Assembly (NCBI RefSeq): GCF_026278245.1
Contig: NZ_CP111079.1
Coordinates: forward strand, 1,242,501-1,306,500
Length of the DNA: 64,000 nt
DNA from: Pontibacter kalidii
Lineage (GTDB): Bacteria; Bacteroidota; Bacteroidia; Cytophagales; Hymenobacteraceae
Direction of reading: 5' to 3'
In this document: positions 11,917 to 20,227 of the stretch, in pieces
Layout: every line of letters begins with the position of its first letter
Position numbering within the stretch: the stretch's first letter is position 1
Notes under the pieces: generated by a model
What the model saw: the letters and a program-made list of their open reading frames with translations, nothing else
What the model was told of the DNA's origin: nothing
Database searches by the model: none
Translations under genes and position numbers: made by a program

Positions 11917-12312
11917 ATCAACGGCAAGCCTGTAAGCCGGGTTCTGTCGCTGAGTTTGCACCCAACGTCTTATCATTTATCTAGGCCTGCACTCACGCAC
12001 AGGCTCCATCGACCTACCCACTGACATCGGACGAGCAGCCCTTAGCCCCGCCGAAGCGAGGCGCTGTCAGCCTATTTGGTCTTTCAACTCCTAAGGTTTA
12101 CCCAGCCGGACTGGTCACCCAGCCGCTGGTGCGCTCTTACCGCACCTTTTCACCCTTACCAGCACAAGGCTGGCGGTTATTTTCTGTGGCACTGGCTGTA
12201 TCTGTTTCGTCTCCAAAACAGACCCTTCCCGTTAGGAAGTAGGATGCTCTGTGTTGCCCGGACTTTCCTCTCCCCCTAAAAAGGGGCAGCGATAAGACGG
12301 CTCACCGTTGAT
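11917..12312 (-). ncRNA. rnpB: RNase P RNA, bacterial class A
   Basis: Read on the minus strand, the ends pair perfectly as helix P1: ATCAACGG at the 5' end (12305-12312) with CCGTTGAT at the 3' end (11917-11924). The conserved core is present: GAGGAAAGTCCGGGC (minus strand, about 12258-12272) near the 5' end and ACAGAACCCGGCTTA (about 11934-11948) near the 3' end. Total length of about 396 bases fits class A. This ribozyme matures tRNA 5' ends with the RnpA protein. A perfect Bacteroidota -7 box lies 14 bases upstream. The exact transcript ends are inferred from P1. Confidence 0.96.
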
Positions 12313-12325
12313 ACTTTGTTCTGCG

Positions 12326-12333
12326 CAAAGATA
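12326..12333 (-). promoter_or_regulatory. -7 box of the rnpB promoter
   Basis: TATCTTTG on the minus strand matches the Bacteroidota -7 consensus TAnnTTTG exactly and would start transcription a few bases before helix P1. A -33 element is not obvious. Confidence 0.7.
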
Positions 12334-12360
12334 ACACAAATCCTGAACCGGAGGTTCTAT

Positions 12361-12427
12361 GGAGTTAGAGAGTTGAAGAATTAGAGAGTTTAGGAGTTAA
12401 AGGAAATCTTCTGAACTCTCTAACTCC
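12361..12427 (-). repeat. Inverted GGAGTTAGAGAGTT repeat, possible terminator of the Smr gene
   Basis: A perfect 14-bp inverted repeat, GGAGTTAGAGAGTT (12361-12374) and AACTCTCTAACTCC (12414-12427), with a 39-base spacer that holds another TTAGAGAGTT copy. It begins 22 bases after the stop of the minus-strand DUF2027-Smr gene. It lacks a clean T run, so a terminator role is only possible. Confidence 0.6.
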
Positions 12428-12448
12428 TCAACTCCCAAACTTTCTAAC

Positions 12449-13402
12449 TTACTTCAGTCTTACGAGCGTAGCGCCGTAACCGAATTTCTCCTTGCGGGCG
12501 TCTTCGAAGTACTTGATGCCGGGAACGCGGCTCAGGATCTTCTGAAGCTCTTTGCGAAGCACCCCATTTCCGGCACCATGTATGAACACGATTTCGTGCA
12601 TGTTGGTGGCCATGGCCCGGTCCAGCGCATCCTGGAAGCGCTCCAGCTGGATCTTCAGGATGGCACTGTTGCTCATACCGCTGTAATCGTCCGTTAGCTT
12701 CTCGATGTGAAGATCTACTTCATGTTCAGGTGCTATGAGTTTATAGTTCTCGCTTTTCTCTACAGCTTCTGCCAATTGCTCCTTTATCTTATCGGGGTTA
12801 ACTGATACCGGCTTCTGGTCGAGCTGGAACAGGTAAGCTTCCTTGTTGAGCACGGGCGCGGTGCGCTTGCTCTTATAGAAGGAGCTCGCCTTAAACTGTA
12901 CGCGCTTCACCACCGGCTCAAAGAGGGTAGGGCTGCCGTTACGGTGCTGGATGAACTGAATCAAAAGGTTCGGCCACTTCTCAAACTCCTTCAGGTGGTA
13001 GTGCGTGATCACGCGGGTAGCTTTAGGAGCCAGCTTGTCGTTCTGCAGGCCGCGGTAGTTTTTCTCGCGCTCCTCGCCGCTTGTAAATAGCACGTCATAG
13101 TCCGAGTTGTTCACTACCGTTACTGCCAGCAGCTCATCCGACTGATGCACCAGCGCCAGGTAAACCCCCTGCGCGGCCAGCACCGGGGCCACAGGCTCCC
13201 TGCGCTTGGATGGCTGAATGGCTGTCTCATCCTGGCGCATATATTTTTGCTCTTCGGCGGCGATCACCACCACCTCGCGTCTGGCAACAGGTATGGTAAA
13301 GTCGTTGTCGATGGCTACCTCCACCAGGTTATTATCTAAAAGGCGCGTAATGATGCCTTCCTCACGGCCAGACATCAGGCGCACACGGTCTCCTACATTC
13401 AT
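12449..13402 (-). CDS. DUF2027 and Smr domain protein
   Basis: A 317-residue Bacteroidota-type protein. The N-terminus (VGDRVRLMSGREEGIITRLL) has an SH3/KOW-like fold and continues into the DUF2027 region. The C-terminal ~85 residues form an Smr domain with VDLHIEKL and the HGAGNGVLR loop. Smr domains, also at the C-terminus of MutS2, are nucleases or nucleic-acid binders linked in recent work to ribosome rescue and to DNA junction processing. The role of this architecture is unknown. It is cytoplasmic. A perfect TATCTTTG box lies 65 bases upstream of the start. Confidence 0.88.
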   Translation of the reverse strand: MNVGDRVRLMSGREEGIITRLLDNNLVEVAIDNDFTIPVARREVVVIAAEEQKYMRQDETAIQPSKRREPVAPVLAAQGVYLALVHQSDELLAVTVVNNSDYDVLFTSGEEREKNYRGLQNDKLAPKATRVITHYHLKEFEKWPNLLIQFIQHRNGSPTLFEPVVKRVQFKASSFYKSKRTAPVLNKEAYLFQLDQKPVSVNPDKIKEQLAEAVEKSENYKLIAPEHEVDLHIEKLTDDYSGMSNSAILKIQLERFQDALDRAMATNMHEIVFIHGAGNGVLRKELQKILSRVPGIKYFEDARKEKFGYGATLVRLK

Positions 13403-13466
13403 ATAGTTGTTCGTTATGGGGTGTTCGTTGATCGTCTCCGAAGTATAACGGGGCGATCATACTTTG

Positions 13467-13474
13467 CAAAGATA
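13467..13474 (-). promoter_or_regulatory. -7 box of the DUF2027-Smr gene
   Basis: TATCTTTG on the minus strand is an exact TAnnTTTG match and implies a leader of about 60 bases. Confidence 0.6.
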
Positions 13475-13501
13475 CGGGTTTTCGGGCTGTGATGATGAGT
13501 T

Positions 13502-14401
13502 TTAGAAGTACAGCGGGTGCAGCTTCAGGCCATCCTTGCGGTTGTACTCTAAAGCTGGCGCTGGTATCTTGATGATGCTAAGCATGTAGAGGGCGGTGTT
13601 CCATACTTTGCTGCGGCCTTTGAAGTGCATCAGGTTGAGGTCGGGGCTCAGGTAGTATTGCCGGTGCGCATCCAGGCCTGCGGCGGCGTTGGCCTCCGGG
13701 TCGTTAAAGACCATTTCCTGCGCACCGTAGCCAACAGCAATGTTCAGCCACCCGGGATACCCGCTTCCTTCTTTTAGAAAGGCGCTCACATCTACTGACA
13801 GCCAATGCGTTTGCCCGTTGTAGTCTTTCAGGGCCTGCTCGCCGAGGCTGCCTCCCAGCACGTTGGGGCGCATACCGGCATAGCGGGTAGTATGAAAGGA
13901 GTACTTCGGCATGATACGGACCTCCTGCCAGGCCAGCTCCTGCGCCACCACGGCCGCTGAGCCTACCGTGTTTGCCACTATATCGCCCACAGAGGCCCCG
14001 TAATCCGCCTGGTACCCATCGAAAACTTCGATGGGTGTTTGCAGCGCCACGCCCAATAAACCTCCGTAAAGTATGGCTTTCTTTTCCGGTACACCTGCCC
14101 AACGCAGCATGTCAATCCCGGCGCGGCTCTGGTGGAACGCGCCCCAGAAATGCCCTGCCTTGTCCATCTGCTTCCACTGTTTGTTGTCGTTAAACCAGTG
14201 GAAGTTAGTCTTGTCTTCTTCGGAGTACCAGGCCTTGTTGAGGGAGATCAGCAAGGAGGTATAACCTACTGCAAAGGAAGAGCCCAGCACCGCAAGCCGC
14301 TTGTTATCTACGGCAGCCGTATCAGCAGGTATTTGTGCCATACTTAGCCGGGGAAGGCTTAGCAGCAGGAGCAGGAAGTAAAGTAGGAATCGCTGGCGCA
14401 T
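13502..14401 (-). CDS. DUF2279 family envelope protein
   Basis: A 299-residue protein with a signal peptide (RQRFLLYFLLLLLSLPRLSMAQ, cleavage after about residue 22, split here by description only). It belongs to the DUF2279/YfiM-like family: the WKQMDKAGHFWGAFHQSR segment and GGLLGVALQTPIEVFDGYQADYG-type core are characteristic. Function is unknown; an outer-membrane or periplasmic location is likely. An open frame extends three codons upstream to a TTG, but ATG at 14401 gives the right signal peptide. A perfect -7 box ends 6 bases upstream of this ATG, so the message may be nearly leaderless. Confidence 0.82.
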   Translation of the reverse strand: MRQRFLLYFLLLLLSLPRLSMAQIPADTAAVDNKRLAVLGSSFAVGYTSLLISLNKAWYSEEDKTNFHWFNDNKQWKQMDKAGHFWGAFHQSRAGIDMLRWAGVPEKKAILYGGLLGVALQTPIEVFDGYQADYGASVGDIVANTVGSAAVVAQELAWQEVRIMPKYSFHTTRYAGMRPNVLGGSLGEQALKDYNGQTHWLSVDVSAFLKEGSGYPGWLNIAVGYGAQEMVFNDPEANAAAGLDAHRQYYLSPDLNLMHFKGRSKVWNTALYMLSIIKIPAPALEYNRKDGLKLHPLYF

Positions 14402-14407
14402 CAGGGA

Positions 14408-14415
14408 CAAAGATA
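14408..14415 (-). promoter_or_regulatory. -7 box of the DUF2279 gene, unusually close to the start codon
   Basis: TATCTTTG on the minus strand matches TAnnTTTG exactly. Only six bases separate it from the ATG at 14399-14401, leaving room for a leader of at most a few bases. Confidence 0.5.
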
Positions 14416-15224
14416 GGGGTTTTCAGGTCTGATTCAGTTGCCATGCTTTTATACTTCCTGTTTCTGGCACAAGTCTTCAGACTTGTGTACTTTTTATAAT
14501 GTCGAGTTTGTAACTCGACTGGCTTGAAAAGCCATACTTATACTTTTACTTTGGCTATACTTTATACTTTGCTGGCGCAAGCGTCCACTTGTGCCTCTGT
14601 TAGCTCCTGCTTTCTGTAACTCGAGCCAAGCTATACTTGCTAGCTTCCGTTCATCCACGGTTTTACAAGCTGCCCGTTACACCTCATACTTTCTGCTCTC
14701 AAGCCCGAGAGGGCTCGTCCTTTGGCATCGCGCTGTCTACATTTCCTTTGCTCCTAACGTCGCAATGCCCTTGACGGGCACCAGAAATCTAGAAGGCGCT
14801 CCACCCAAGGACTGGGTATCATATCGATAGCCGCTGCTACTGCTGTCATCTCAACCTATGGGAGAAATCTCTTTAAAATTCCGGAAAGATCTCTCACAGC
14901 TACGCTGGCTCTCTTCGGCTCCCGCCTCAAGAGAACTCGAGAGGACAGGGAAGGGAGCAAGTACAAACTCCCTCTCCTGTTTTTAGGAAAGGGTTGGGGA
15001 GAGGTGAAATTCCCCTCCTCGGAGGGGCAGGGGTGGGTTTATACTTTGTAGGGACAGGTCGCGACCTGTCCGCGCTATACAAGTGGCTATGAAACTAATA
15101 CTTTAGCAGCAGCAATGACAGGCTCCCCGTCTTAGACTACCGAGAACGCGATCTCAAAGCTAGCGAGCGTAGCTCTCAAGGGCCTTGGTGGTTGAATCTG
15201 TGATGGCAAAGGCCTATAAACAAC
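14416..15224. repeat. Gene-free repeat block C (composite repeat copy 3, inverted)
   Basis: About 800 bases without a supported gene. From about 14450 to 14850 it is the reverse complement of the composite unit in blocks A and B: the AAGCTATACTTGCTAGC, GGCATCGCGCTG and CCAAGGACTGGGTATC segments match in order. Downstream come an inverted CCCTCTCCTGTTTTTAGG / GGTTGGGGAGAGG unit (about 14970-15005), a C-rich unit (15008-15040) and the perfect 20-bp palindrome GGACAGGTCGCGACCTGTCC at 15052-15071. Confidence 0.85.
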
Positions 15225-15252
15225 AGCGGCGGAGCCAGATGGCTCCGCCGCT
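15225..15252 (-). terminator. Strong hairpin after the pyruvate dehydrogenase beta gene
   Basis: A perfect 12-bp stem AGCGGCGGAGCC / GGCTCCGCCGCT with a 4-base loop, 28 bases past the stop codon. On the minus strand the tail is TGTTGTTTATA, a weak T tract, so it is a likely but not ideal terminator. Confidence 0.75.
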
Positions 15253-15279
15253 GCGGGTATGTTCTAAAGCAATTTATAC

Positions 15280-16263
15280 TTATGCTTTCTTATACATCAC
15301 TGATTTAACTGCCTCGATGGTGCGGGCTACGTTTGGCAGCGATGCCTCGATCAGGGTTGGGGCGTAAGGAAGCGGCACATCGCGGCAGGTTACGCGCTTT
15401 ACCGGTGCATCCATGTAGTCAAAAGCGTTGCTCTGGATGTGGTAAGCAAGTTCTGCTGAGATAGAAGCCAATGGCCACGCCTCTTCTACTACTACCATGC
15501 GGTTTGTCTTCTTCACAGACTCCACCAGCGTTTTGTAGTCGATCGGGCGCACGGTGCGCAGGTCGATCACCTCGGCGTTGATGCCGTCTTTGGCTAGTTC
15601 CTCGGCGGCAGCCAGGGCTACTTTCATCATCTTACCGAAAGAAACGATGGTCACATCAGAGCCTTCGCGCTTAATGTCAGCCACACCGATCGGAATCAGG
15701 TACTCTTCCTCCGGAACCTCGCCCTTGTCGCCGTACATCTGCTCAGATTCCATAAAGATGACAGGATCGTTGTCGCGGATCGCGGACTTCAGCAAGCCTT
15801 TGGCATCGTAGGGATTAGAGGGCACGATAACTTTAAGACCGGGTGTGTTGGCATACCAGTTCTCGAAGTTCTGCGAGTGCTGGGAAGACAGCATGCCGGC
15901 GCTACCGGTTGGGCCACGGAATACCATCGGGGCGCCGTACTGGCCGCCCGACATAGACATCACCTTGGCAGCAGAGTTGATCACCTGGTCGATGGCCACC
16001 AACGAGAAGTTGAAGGTCATGAACTCAATGATAGGGCGCAGGCCGTTCATGGCAGCACCCACGCCGATACCGGCAAAGCCAAGCTCGGCGATCGGGGTAT
16101 CGATCACACGCTCCGGGCCGAACTCGTCCAGCATGCCCTGGCTTACTTTATAGGCTCCGTTGTACTCGGCTACTTCTTCGCCCATCAGAAACACGCGCTC
16201 GTCGCGGCGCATTTCCTCCGACATCGCTTCGCGGAGGGCTTCTCTAAACTGTATACTTCGCAT
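15280..16263 (-). CDS. pdhB: Pyruvate dehydrogenase E1 component, beta subunit
   Basis: A 327-residue transketolase-like protein with an N-terminal pyrimidine-binding domain ([17 protein letters not shown], then [13 protein letters not shown]) and a C-terminal transketolase domain ([19 protein letters not shown]). With the alpha subunit it binds thiamine diphosphate and decarboxylates pyruvate to feed the lipoyl E2 of the complex. The E59-equivalent that activates thiamine lies in the [10 protein letters not shown] motif. The E1 alpha and E2 genes are not adjacent, so the complex is encoded at scattered loci. A branched-chain keto acid E1 beta is the main alternative, but overall resemblance favours pyruvate. 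Confidence 0.9.
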   Translation of the reverse strand: MRSIQFREALREAMSEEMRRDERVFLMGEEVAEYNGAYKVSQGMLDEFGPERVIDTPIAELGFAGIGVGAAMNGLRPIIEFMTFNFSLVAIDQVINSAAKVMSMSGGQYGAPMVFRGPTGSAGMLSSQHSQNFENWYANTPGLKVIVPSNPYDAKGLLKSAIRDNDPVIFMESEQMYGDKGEVPEEEYLIPIGVADIKREGSDVTIVSFGKMMKVALAAAEELAKDGINAEVIDLRTVRPIDYKTLVESVKKTNRMVVVEEAWPLASISAELAYHIQSNAFDYMDAPVKRVTCRDVPLPYAPTLIEASLPNVARTIEAVKSVMYKKA

Positions 16264-16349
16264 TTCAGATGTTATAATCTCGGTTCAGTCGGTAAAATTA
16301 AGATAACTCTATCAATTTACAAGGCATACCGGCCTTTTTGCCGCTTGTG

Positions 16350-18131
16350 CTACCGAATCAGTGCTTCTTTGTAGGCCGGCTTGTCACGGTAGCTTTCAAA
16401 CTCCATGTCGCTGATGGCTTTTTGCATGTAGGTATTGTCGGCGTTCACGGCGCGGCGCAGTCCCTGCTCCAGCATTGCCTCATTCTGGGTGCGGGCTCCG
16501 ATGATGGCAAGGCTATAGTAGGCCAGTGCATCGTCCGGCTTTTGCTCCAGCGCCTTCAGGTAAAACTCCTCGGCTCCTTCGTAGTTCTCCTTCAGCAGGT
16601 AGCTCAGGCCCAGGTTCATGTTGGTCTGGTAGCTGTCGCCGGCGTAGCGCAGGCTCGCGATGGCGTCGTCGTACCTGCCCGTTTCGATCTCCAGGGCCGC
16701 CTTATCCGCGAAAATGGGCTGCAGCATTGCTTCCTCACCGCCTAAGGTGACGGCGTAGTTATAGTACTCCAGGGCCTGCTCATACTTGCCCAACTGGTGG
16801 TAGGCGCTGGCCAGGCTGTAGTATACTTCGGCGGTGGGGTTGCGGTAGCCGGCGAAGGTCAGGTTATGGATGGCTTTCTCGAGTAAGGCCTTCTTGGCTG
16901 CCGGGCGGTAATCCTTACGGGCCATTTCGTTATACACCACACCCAGGTTATAGTAGGCCGGCCATTTATCCGTGGTTTTAACAGCGGCCTCATACAGCTT
17001 TCGTTTCTCGGCCAGGATAGGCGTGAGGGTGGCGGCATGTTGTAATTCTTCTTCCGATAGCACGTCGGCGTCTACCTCCTCGTTGGCGATGCGCTGGGCC
17101 AGCAGGTATAGCTCATAGTCGGGGCGGCGACTGCGATTGTAGTTGAAGGCTACCTGAGCGGTCTGCAGGCTTGGGTACACATACTTTTGCAAGTATGAAT
17201 AGGCCTCCGTTTGCTCCAGCGCCTGCAGCTTCTCCTGCTCGCTCTGCTCCCCTTGAAGTATAGCCAGCACCTCCTGTTTCTGCGCCTTCGGCAGGGCAGT
17301 GGTCTCCAGCTTCTGCACCAGCACCGGTACAAGGTCTTCCTGCACCTCGGTGGTAATATTTACTTTCTTACCACTGTAGTCCAGGGCTTTGGTTTTCTGG
17401 CGGTAGTACTGCTCCAGCGTTTGAGCGCGCTTGCGGGCCAGGTTGTTGCTTTTCTCACCCGGCGCGCGCATGCCTGTTATCGTGATATGTTGGGATGGCA
17501 CGTTATCCAGTGCATACTTGTCGAGCACCTTTAGCTTTTCGTCCGACAGGTCGTCCAGCTTCGACTGGTTCTTCTCGAAGTAAAAGATGAGTTTGCCAGA
17601 GCTGTCGGCTTTTTCCGCATACTGATCAGCTGTAAACGTGAAGTCGTTGTTGCGCACCAGCAGCAGGGGAGTGGTGTTGAGGCCGGTAGCTACCTGTTTT
17701 GGGTCGGTATAGGCAATATCGTTGTCTTTCTTGTCGATGGCGCGGCCCTGTACTATCAGGCGGCCGGTTGATTTCTCGGGTGCGTAAGGGAAGGAGAGTT
17801 GCCTGGTGATGGTCGGCTTCTTATCCTCATACACAAATTCGCCGAACTCAAAGTTGTAGGTGCCGATATTCTCCCGCTTCTGGTTTCCGTATTCATAGAA
17901 CACGTCCAGCTTGTACACTTCTTTTTCCCGGATCAGCTTTTCGGGAACTTGGGCCTTTAGTTCGAAGTTTACCTGCTCGCCGTTAGTTGCCAGCGGCGAA
18001 GGCTCAACTGTTACCTGCTGGTGTTTTTCAGCGGTTTTTACCATACGCTGCAGGGTGCAGCCGGAGGCGCCTACGCCAACGCTGAGGGTGAGAAGAAGGA
18101 AGAGGTTGCGGTTTTTTTTGTACTCTTGCAT
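16350..18131 (-). CDS. TPR lipoprotein with OmpA-like segment
   Basis: 593 residues from the ATG at 18131, which directly precedes a lipoprotein signal with lipobox VGASGC near residue 25. A longer frame upstream would spoil the signal. The middle part (about 180-260) carries an OmpA-like stretch (FYFEKNQSKLDDLSDEKL, then NLARKRAQTLEQYY), which may bind peptidoglycan. The C-terminal half is a run of tetratricopeptide repeats (AYYNLGVVYNEMA, EVYYSLASAYHQLGKYEQAL, TNMNLGLSYLLKENYEGA, ALAYYSLA). Such proteins are scaffolds at the outer membrane. No specific partner can be assigned. The gene is divergent from the PspC-like gene. Confidence 0.82.
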   Translation of the reverse strand: MQEYKKNRNLFLLLTLSVGVGASGCTLQRMVKTAEKHQQVTVEPSPLATNGEQVNFELKAQVPEKLIREKEVYKLDVFYEYGNQKRENIGTYNFEFGEFVYEDKKPTITRQLSFPYAPEKSTGRLIVQGRAIDKKDNDIAYTDPKQVATGLNTTPLLLVRNNDFTFTADQYAEKADSSGKLIFYFEKNQSKLDDLSDEKLKVLDKYALDNVPSQHITITGMRAPGEKSNNLARKRAQTLEQYYRQKTKALDYSGKKVNITTEVQEDLVPVLVQKLETTALPKAQKQEVLAILQGEQSEQEKLQALEQTEAYSYLQKYVYPSLQTAQVAFNYNRSRRPDYELYLLAQRIANEEVDADVLSEEELQHAATLTPILAEKRKLYEAAVKTTDKWPAYYNLGVVYNEMARKDYRPAAKKALLEKAIHNLTFAGYRNPTAEVYYSLASAYHQLGKYEQALEYYNYAVTLGGEEAMLQPIFADKAALEIETGRYDDAIASLRYAGDSYQTNMNLGLSYLLKENYEGAEEFYLKALEQKPDDALAYYSLAIIGARTQNEAMLEQGLRRAVNADNTYMQKAISDMEFESYRDKPAYKEALIR

Positions 18132-18261
18132 GTCCTGTTTTTTTCGCTTGCCGTAAATTAGGGTACACCACAAATTATGTTTTCACGTTTATGGTTATAC
18201 TTCCGGGCATCGCTTTATTTTGATTTTTCGGGAACGAAGTATAATTTAGAACTTTAATCAG

Positions 18262-18486
18262 ATGATCATGAAACGGCTTCAGTACTTTATCGAATCACAG
18301 GCGTTTGGCGTATGCGCGATGCTTGGAGAGAAGCTGGGCTTTGCCTCCAGTAGCATCCGCCTCACGTTCATCTATGTGTCTTTCCTTACCATGGGCTCAC
18401 CGGTTATTCTTTACCTAATGCTGGCCTTCTGGATGAATGTGAGCAAGCACCTCCGCCGCGAGCGCAGCACGGTTTGGGACCTATAG
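18262..18486 (+). CDS. PspC-domain small membrane protein
   Basis: A 74-residue protein (72 if it begins at the second ATG, 18268). It matches the PspC pattern: an N-terminal FGVCAMLGEKLGFASSSIRL segment followed by one hydrophobic membrane helix (about 36-58) with the characteristic proline (GSPVILYLMLAFWM). PspC proteins take part in membrane stress sensing in enterobacteria; stand-alone forms in Bacteroidota have no defined role. Its TAG stop lies within a CTATAG palindrome that also ends the convergent glycosyltransferase gene. Confidence 0.85.
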   Translation: MIMKRLQYFIESQAFGVCAMLGEKLGFASSSIRLTFIYVSFLTMGSPVILYLMLAFWMNVSKHLRRERSTVWDL

Positions 18487-19503
18487 CTCCTGCACCGTCC
18501 GCTTTTGCCGGATAAAATATTGCCACACGATACTGCCCTTGTAAACGCCGCTGATGTACGGGAAATTGCCCTTGGGCTGCTGCTCCTTCCTGCGGCGGCG
18601 CCAGTAGGCGTGGTGACGGACCAGGTCAGCATGAGCATCCAGCACCGCCCGCGCATCTTTGGACTGGCCAGCCACTAACATACGGAAAGCAGCCACCCAA
18701 TCGAGGAGCACACGCAGCAGCAGGGCCATTCCCAACTCTCTGGAGGGGATGTTCTTGAAGAGCAGCGCCAGCCCGTTGCGGAAGTTCAGGTACGTTTTAC
18801 GCGGGTTAGACTTGTGCAGAGTGCCACCCCCTACATGGTATACGCGGCTGTGGCCATTGTACATCACTCTAAAGCCCGCATTCTTGGCACGCCAGCAGAA
18901 GTCGATTTCCTCCATGTGGGCGAAAAACGCTGGCTCCAGTCCCCCCAGCTGCTTGTAGATATCGGTTCTAACAAACATACAGGCCCCGGTGGCCCAGAAC
19001 ACTTCCTGCACATCGTCATACTGCCCCTTGTCCTCTTCCAGCGTCTCGAACAGGCGGCCACGGCAGTAGGGGTAGGCCAGCACATCCAGCATGCCGCCGC
19101 CCGCTCCGGCATACTCAAAGAAGCCCGGGTGCTGCTGCGCCAGGATCTTGGGCTGGCACACGGCTATACGTTGGTCCTGCTCCATTAGTCCGATGATTGG
19201 CTCAGTCCAGCCCGGAGGCACCTCCACGTCAGAGTTTAGCAGCACGCAGTACGTGGCGTCTATCTGCGCCAGCGCCTTGTTATAACCCTCGCAAAAGCCG
19301 AAGTTTTCGGACAGCAGGATGAGGCGCACCTGCGGGAAGTGCTCCTGCAGAAAAGGAATGGAGCCATCGGTGGAGGCGTTATCAGCCACAATGATCTCTG
19401 CATGGCCGCTATTGGCCACCACCGATGGCAGGAACTGTTGTAAATGCTTCAGGCCGTTCCAGTTAAGTATGACAACGGCCGTGTGCGGGTGTTTATAGTC
19501 CAA
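18481..19503 (-). CDS. Family 2 glycosyltransferase (rhamnosyltransferase-like)
   Basis: A 340-residue GT-A fold transferase. It shows AVVILNWNG at the start, IIVADNASTDGS, and the metal-binding LLNSDVEVP (D-x-D type), then FWATGACMFVRTDIY and AHMEEIDFCWRAKNAG, which carries the catalytic acidic pair. It presumably transfers a sugar to a lipid-linked or surface glycan at the cytoplasmic face. No ATG fits the N-terminus; a TTG at 19503 is the likely start and lies inside the last 11 bases of ybaB, so the two are translationally coupled. It ends in a 6-base palindromic overlap with the PspC-like gene. Confidence 0.88.
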   Translation of the reverse strand: MDYKHPHTAVVILNWNGLKHLQQFLPSVVANSGHAEIIVADNASTDGSIPFLQEHFPQVRLILLSENFGFCEGYNKALAQIDATYCVLLNSDVEVPPGWTEPIIGLMEQDQRIAVCQPKILAQQHPGFFEYAGAGGGMLDVLAYPYCRGRLFETLEEDKGQYDDVQEVFWATGACMFVRTDIYKQLGGLEPAFFAHMEEIDFCWRAKNAGFRVMYNGHSRVYHVGGGTLHKSNPRKTYLNFRNGLALLFKNIPSRELGMALLLRVLLDWVAAFRMLVAGQSKDARAVLDAHADLVRHHAYWRRRRKEQQPKGNFPYISGVYKGSIVWQYFIRQKRTVQEL

Positions 19504-19828
19504 AGCTGCCGAGGTCTAGTCCGGGAATGTTCGGGATAAGGCCTTCAGTAGATTTACGCAACTCCTCCTGGGCGCGCTCACCGGCGGTCAGCATGGCGTT
19601 ATTTACAGCGGCAACGACTAGATCGTTCACCATTTCGCGGTCATCCGCGTTCAGGATCGACTCATCGATCTCTATTTTCAGGAGCTGGCGCTGTCCGTTC
19701 ACAGTAGCCTTCACCAGGCCTGCACCCGACTCTGCGGTTACGCTTACGTCCTTCAGTTTCTCCTGCGCTTCCTTCATTTTGGCCTGGGCTTCTTTAATCT
19801 TGCCCATCATGCCCATCATATCAAACAT
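19493..19828 (-). CDS. ybaB: YbaB/EbfC family nucleoid-associated protein
   Basis: A 111-residue protein with the family layout: an N-terminal helix rich in charged residues (KIKEAQAKMKEAQEKLKDV) that forms the dimer arm, then the core (AGLVKATVNGQRQLLKIEID, DLVVAAVNNAM). YbaB dimers bind DNA as a tweezer and are linked to nucleoid organisation and often to recombination genes. Here the partner is a glycosyltransferase gene that overlaps its 3' end, rather than dnaX or recR. A perfect TATATTTG promoter box lies 55 bases upstream. Confidence 0.93.
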   Translation of the reverse strand: MFDMMGMMGKIKEAQAKMKEAQEKLKDVSVTAESGAGLVKATVNGQRQLLKIEIDESILNADDREMVNDLVVAAVNNAMLTAGERAQEELRKSTEGLIPNIPGLDLGSFGL

Positions 19829-19882
19829 AGTTTATTTTTTATAGGGTAGTATTAGATAACGTTGCGTTAGCCTTTATACTTA

Positions 19883-19890
19883 CAAATATA
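19883..19890 (-). promoter_or_regulatory. -7 box of the ybaB-glycosyltransferase operon
   Basis: TATATTTG on the minus strand is an exact TAnnTTTG match, implying a leader of about 48 bases. Confidence 0.6.
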
Positions 19891-20227
19891 CGATCATTCT
19901 TAAATCATACATGCAGATATGCTTTCCAGTCCGGCTCTTGCAGGTGTTTTTGGCCCGGAAGGATTGCTCCTGTGCCCGTCTAGTATGATAGTTTCCTTAT
20001 ACGTTGTAAATAGTGATATTCTAAAGATATATATAAACCTATAAGCCGATGTTTTACGTATAGGTTTGTACTTTTATTTTGTGCAATTCTTTCTACCTGA
20101 GGCAAGTATACCTGGCCTACAGCCCAATCAGTCTCTCCCTTCACCCTTATAGCGCCCCACTGCTTTGCCTGTTGGCAAAGAGATACTCTATGCTATTAAT
20201 ACATGTTACCTTAAAGTACAGATTGTT
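19891..20227. other. Intergenic region between ybaB and the beta-propeller gene
   Basis: About 340 bases, AT-rich in its middle, containing the divergent upstream regions of both genes. I see two AAGTATA-type heptamers, but no RNA gene, no repeat unit and no convincing promoter for the plus-strand gene. Confidence 0.5.

Noticed and set aside
14591..14830. Short frames in the composite repeats that share a GLVLGHRA-like peptide
   Set aside because: They follow DNA-level similarity of the repeats; the copies differ at amino acid-changing positions, lengths differ, and no ribosome-binding site is seen. Kept as a repeat rather than a gene.
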